Origin: Cadophora sp. MPI-SDFR-AT-0126
Lineage: Eukaryota > Ascomycota > Leotiomycetes > Helotiales > Ploettnerulaceae
DNA length: 64,000 nt
Assembly: GCA_020747065.1 (NCBI GenBank)
Contig: JAGMVK010000009.1
Location: 1,736,001 to 1,800,000, forward strand
Direction of reading: 5' to 3'
The position numbers were made by a program, and so were the translations under genes. The notes under the pieces were generated by a model. The model saw nothing but the letters and a program-made list of their open reading frames with translations, had not been told where the DNA came from and did not search any database. Positions 60,181-64,000 of the stretch are shown here, one piece after another (within the stretch, counting starts at the first letter, position 1; every line of letters starts with the position of its first letter).

Positions 60181-61186
60181 AAGCGGCTTGTTGGCTCTAT
60201 CGAAGATGAATAGGAGCTGAACAGGAACAGAGAGCAGTAGGAGACGCCGGTAATATACTAACTTAATATCCGTAACGCTAGACCCAAGGGCTCAGTGGTA
60301 TCTAATTCGATATTAACGTCCGTTGTTCTACTAGCAAGTTTCACTAGAGCTATCCTTTGCCAGGGCTAATTCTTGGTCCAGGCATTCACTAGTCAGTCAT
60401 GGGCTGGTCGGATCAAGGAGATGGGTTGATGGAAATACCCTTCTAGTCCCATTTTCAGACGTATTTCAAAATATAGGGTTTCTATAACCAACTTGATGTA
60501 GCAATGAGGTCATAGTTTGATTGTAGAGCAGAACTTCGACTAGTAAGTTATGCTCATTTCCCATCTTGCGGAAGGGTTGTGCGAGGAAGAGGGTCACTTG
60601 TCTGCGTCACAGCCTGTTAGCGTTTCAACGGCGAAAGTTCCCCTGAAATGGCATCTTCGAATATTCAGGGCCATTGATCGCGCCTTGTCAGCATGGCTTT
60701 TGCGTTGGACTTTGGTCTTGGAAGTTAATACAGAATCATATGCCACTACCAGGCAGTAGAAACTCCCTTTCTAGTCGCCATAGATTACACTTCAGTATTA
60801 GTCTTCTAGATGACAGACGGGCAGCTGTGATCACCATCATACACAAAACGCCGCAGCTGAGAACGGCGCATCCCGCATCATCGCTATTTTCGGGCCATCG
60901 CCTCGCTTACACACATTAGGTTAGTGTTAACAAGGAGGACCATTGTCAACCCCTCGAAGAGGTGGCGACTTGCCGCGCGGTATAATGATGTCCAGGTCCT
61001 CGATGCCGCAGATTCATCGGCATAGCTCACAAGATAGGGCATACTGGGTAGATCATAAGAGTATCACGCACGAATTGTATGGCTGTGGATATTGTAGGTA
61101 TGTAGGAATATCTTCATTCAAGGAAACCACAAGTTCAACAGTGTGATACAGCTAAGGGCCAGACCATTGTAGATTTCCTAAGCTAT
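60181..61186. other. Intergenic, no gene seen
   Basis: About 1 kb between the amidase relic and the dehydrogenase stop. Frames at 60550-60919 and 60943-61146 lack motifs. Confidence 0.5.
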
Positions 61187-62185
61187 CTACTCCTCGTCCG
61201 GAATTCCTACAAGCTTGAGCGAGTCACTCCATAGCCTCGTCGCCTTCTCCACATCATAGGCGTACGGGGCATACCCAGACGCAGTGAACTTGTTCTCCCC
61301 TTCCGTACACGGCCCTGCCACGGCGCAGTCAATGAGGTACTTGCCGCCCTTGTGTTCCCATTCCTTGCCAACAGCTGCCCACACTGATGTCGCGGCACCT
61401 TGCTCTGCGTTTTTCATAGTAGGATACAAGAACTCCATCCCTTTGAAAGCATCCGGGGGCATATGCTGGGTCAGCCCTGTTTGTACAATACCGGGATGGA
61501 CGCTCGTAGCGTGTAAGTGGTGCGAGCCATAGCGACGTTCGATCTCGTTAGTCATATAAATACTGGCTGTCTTAGATTGTCCGTAGGCTACAGCAGGGTC
61601 ATAGTCGCCTCTGTGGAAGTCGTAGTTTTCGGTATCGTTGATTCCGTGGACGTTGTGAGCCGAGGAAGCCAAATTGACAACGCGGGACGGGAGGTTAGGG
61701 GAGGCAGCCGCAAGGAGAGCGGGCTCTAAGAGCTTAAAGAAAAGGAAATGTGAGAGATAGTTTGTACCAAATTGAAGCTCGTGGCCATCGACAGTAAGTT
61801 GGAGATCGGGAATAGCCATGATACCAGCGTTGTTAACAAGCAGGTGAATTTTAGATGTCTTAGCAAGAATGACGGCGGCGGCAGCGCGGACAGAAGAGAG
61901 CACGGCCTGGTCCATCTCGATAATCTCCATCCGGGAAGGTTCAAAGATACCACCAAGGGCGCGTTGGGCCTTGGTGACGTCTCGAGCGGTGAGAAAGAGA
62001 GTGGCGCCAGTTGCAGCCAGGGCCCGAGTAGTTTCGATGCCAATGCCAGAAGAAGTACCGGTAATAACGATAACCTGGCCCTTAAGCTTGCCTTCAACAC
62101 CTTCGTCGTGGATGATTTGCAGGGCCGTCGGGCGTGAGTCGCCAGGGCCGTTTGGCTTCGCGTGAGCTTCAGCGTAGCGCGACAT
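61187..62185 (-). CDS. Short-chain dehydrogenase/reductase
   Basis: Single exon, 332 aa, ATG at 62185 (MSRYAEAHAKPNG). Cofactor motif TGTSSGIG at 42-49, structural NNAG at 118-121, catalytic Ser at 174-175 (NLASSAH), Tyr201 and Lys205 in AYGQSK, then HPGIVQTGL. This is a classical SDR related to the retinol-dehydrogenase/WWOX-like group common in fungi, with a basic residue after the first strand (ARD, about 67-69) that suggests NADP(H). The C-terminal half is typical for fungal members. The substrate is unknown. A TATA box lies upstream. The neighbouring amidase relic does not indicate a pathway. Confidence 0.92.
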   Translation of the reverse strand: MSRYAEAHAKPNGPGDSRPTALQIIHDEGVEGKLKGQVIVITGTSSGIGIETTRALAATGATLFLTARDVTKAQRALGGIFEPSRMEIIEMDQAVLSSVRAAAAVILAKTSKIHLLVNNAGIMAIPDLQLTVDGHELQFGTNYLSHFLFFKLLEPALLAAASPNLPSRVVNLASSAHNVHGINDTENYDFHRGDYDPAVAYGQSKTASIYMTNEIERRYGSHHLHATSVHPGIVQTGLTQHMPPDAFKGMEFLYPTMKNAEQGAATSVWAAVGKEWEHKGGKYLIDCAVAGPCTEGENKFTASGYAPYAYDVEKATRLWSDSLKLVGIPDEE

Positions 62186-64000
62186 GATTGCGTTGGCGAA
62201 GGATTCTGAGAGATAGTGATGTTATGGTAAACAAAAAATGCTTAGAGATCAAGAAGAGGGCTGATGTGACGTTGAGGAATTGGAATCTGAATTGGAGTGG
62301 AAGCAAGAGGAAAACTTGATTCCTTTATATAGTCAAGTCACTTAGAACAAGACGTGCATTTATTGCAGGAGAGCACAACATGACATAGAAATACCATGAC
62401 TTACAAATCACTGTCCATACTCTTCAGAGAACCCTCGGAGATACTTTCCGGAGATAAACAAAGCGAAAACTCATACCGCCGTTTCATAAATCCATGCTTT
62501 GCTTTCTGTTCATTTCTTGTCCTTTACTATCTCGTCCCACTGATCCTTGAATCGCCGTGATGACCTTTTTTCCCTTTTCGGCCTAGCCGCTGTCTCCACC
62601 TCGTTAAGTCAGCACCATTACCGTCAGTCTCCGCTTGACCCTCGCCCTAGGCTGAAGAAAGCGGATTGATGGAGAGTTCCATTATAATTCTATCTTGAAT
62701 TACCGATCATCCAATTGCGTGTCTCGTCGCTGTTGTCGATAGGTACGTAGTGTTCGATTTGAAATGTGTCATCCATGAAAAGTTTAAGTTGGACAGGGAC
62801 TTACGCTGAGCTAGGCCAAAGGAGGACAAATGGTCATCGAGCGGCGCTAGGATAGAGCAACGGGAGTCTCTTTTGTGGTGAACACAAAACGCGACAGACA
62901 ATACAGGAATACAGCTGTTAAGTGTTGTACGAGGGGCTGCAGGGGGAGGGGGGTTCCACAGACGCGACTCTTGACTTTGTTGGGTAATCAAGATCACATG
63001 CATAACTCACGGGCATGATAAGAAACAAATCGCCTCAGAGAGAAAAGGGCAGGACTCTAGCAAGACACCGGCAACGGCCTCTTGTAGCCCCTCTTGCAAC
63101 ACTTAATCGTTGTACCTCTGTACATACTGATGGGAGCCTTGAGTAACAGCTGGGTGTACCAATCGATCAAGCCACTTGAGAAAGCCGAGAAAGAAACCTA
63201 AAATCAAGAAGCTAAATCGTGGAAAAGGTGTTTTTTTTTTACCGGAACTACGAGTGTCAGAATTTTTTGAGACAATCAGTATTAAGATAGAGGGGTAAGG
63301 GGATCCAGACAGTATCGGCCTGGGTTAGCGGTTGGTGATGAGAGCGTATTGGGGCACGATTAGGTGTTGTTTCTTCCGAAGAGACAGCGCAGCGCAGCGA
63401 TGGCTAGGACGGAGTGAGAGACCGCGCGAGGTGAGATGGGATGGGCCGGCCGGCTGTTACCTGCTGTCGGATTCCCAGGCGGAGGCGGAGGGACAGTGTC
63501 GATTGGTGTACGGGTTCAGCATACAGTCAGTAATTGTACAGAGATAGAAATATTGGGAGTAGATGAGGAGATGTGTTTGCGGTGTACTTTCACCTCTTTC
63601 CTTTAAAGTCTGCATGTGAGTCAGTGGTGGGCAGATGAGAGATTGCTGTGCTTGGGAACCACTGTGACTGCGAGGTCGTTTACTAGATCCAGCCCCGTTC
63701 CATCCAACTTTGACTTCAATGATCCAAAGCTCATTCAAGTCAGACCTGCCGTTCCAAGCTAAATTATCTTCATACAATCATCTTCCATCCTCGAAAGGAT
63801 AGGTGGTCAATAAGCTCTTGGTGGTGTCCTGAGAGAGGATATCAAGTGTTGATTATGGTGGTTTGAAGCGGGTCCGTAAATGCAGAGTGAACTCCGAAGA
63901 TATTTGGAACTTTGTGAGAGATGTAGCTGATAGGAGTGTAATCACCCTCTTGATTTTCCACCTAAGTCTCTGCAGCTTTAAGTAGCCAATGGACGGAGTG
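62186..64000. other. Gene-free stretch to window end
   Basis: The left part is the dehydrogenase promoter. The rest shows only short overlapping frames on both strands without motifs. An exon of a gene lying beyond the right edge cannot be excluded. Confidence 0.45.
62324..62331 (-). promoter_or_regulatory. TATA box of the dehydrogenase gene
   Basis: The minus strand reads TATATAAA about 140 bp upstream of the ATG at 62185. Confidence 0.5.

Overview
The window reads as nuclear DNA of a filamentous ascomycete (Pezizomycotina). The class cannot be fixed from sequence alone; a leotiomycete is a guess. Supporting signs are short introns (about 45-130 bp) with GTRNGN donors, CTAAC-like branch points and YAG acceptors; NACHT-ankyrin, HET-domain and caspase-like genes of the fungal cell-death type; fungal secreted hydrolases; a fungal Cet1-type RNA triphosphatase; and an AT-rich transposon relic whose damage looks like repeat-induced point mutation (RIP). 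No tRNA, rRNA or CRISPR array was found.

Layout. 1-2567 (-) is the 5' part of a secreted S41-family peptidase gene running off the left edge. 3464-8113 (+) encodes a NACHT-ankyrin NLR-like protein. 8575-12770 (-) holds an NAD L-lactate dehydrogenase and a peroxisomal acyl-CoA oxidase ending in SRL. 13090-14767 is a decayed Tc1/mariner element interrupted by a 466-bp solo LTR with perfect 5-bp target duplications. After about 3.4 kb of gene-poor DNA come two divergent housekeeping genes: mRNA 5'-triphosphatase (CET1, -) and proteasome subunit RPN2 (+). 26456-28457 (+) is an NCS1 nucleobase permease. 30650-35858 is a block of secreted or surface enzymes: M43 metalloprotease (+), GH5 mannanase (-), GH76 mannosidase (-).

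37179-54777 is all on the minus strand: a caspase-like protein with a C-terminal membrane helix, a HET protein with N-terminal membrane segments, a BRCT/AT-hook nuclear protein, and a second HET protein with a long disordered insert. 55479-57485 (-) is a lysophospholipase, 59320-60180 (-) a broken amidase relic, and 61187-62185 (-) a short-chain dehydrogenase. The last 1.8 kb shows no gene.

The genes form no single pathway. The most notable feature is that an NLR, a caspase-like protein and two HET proteins, all of types linked to fungal non-self recognition and regulated cell death, lie within about 51 kb among housekeeping and secreted-enzyme genes. Exon borders were derived by hand from splice signals and reading frame. 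They are frame-consistent throughout but unverified by transcripts.
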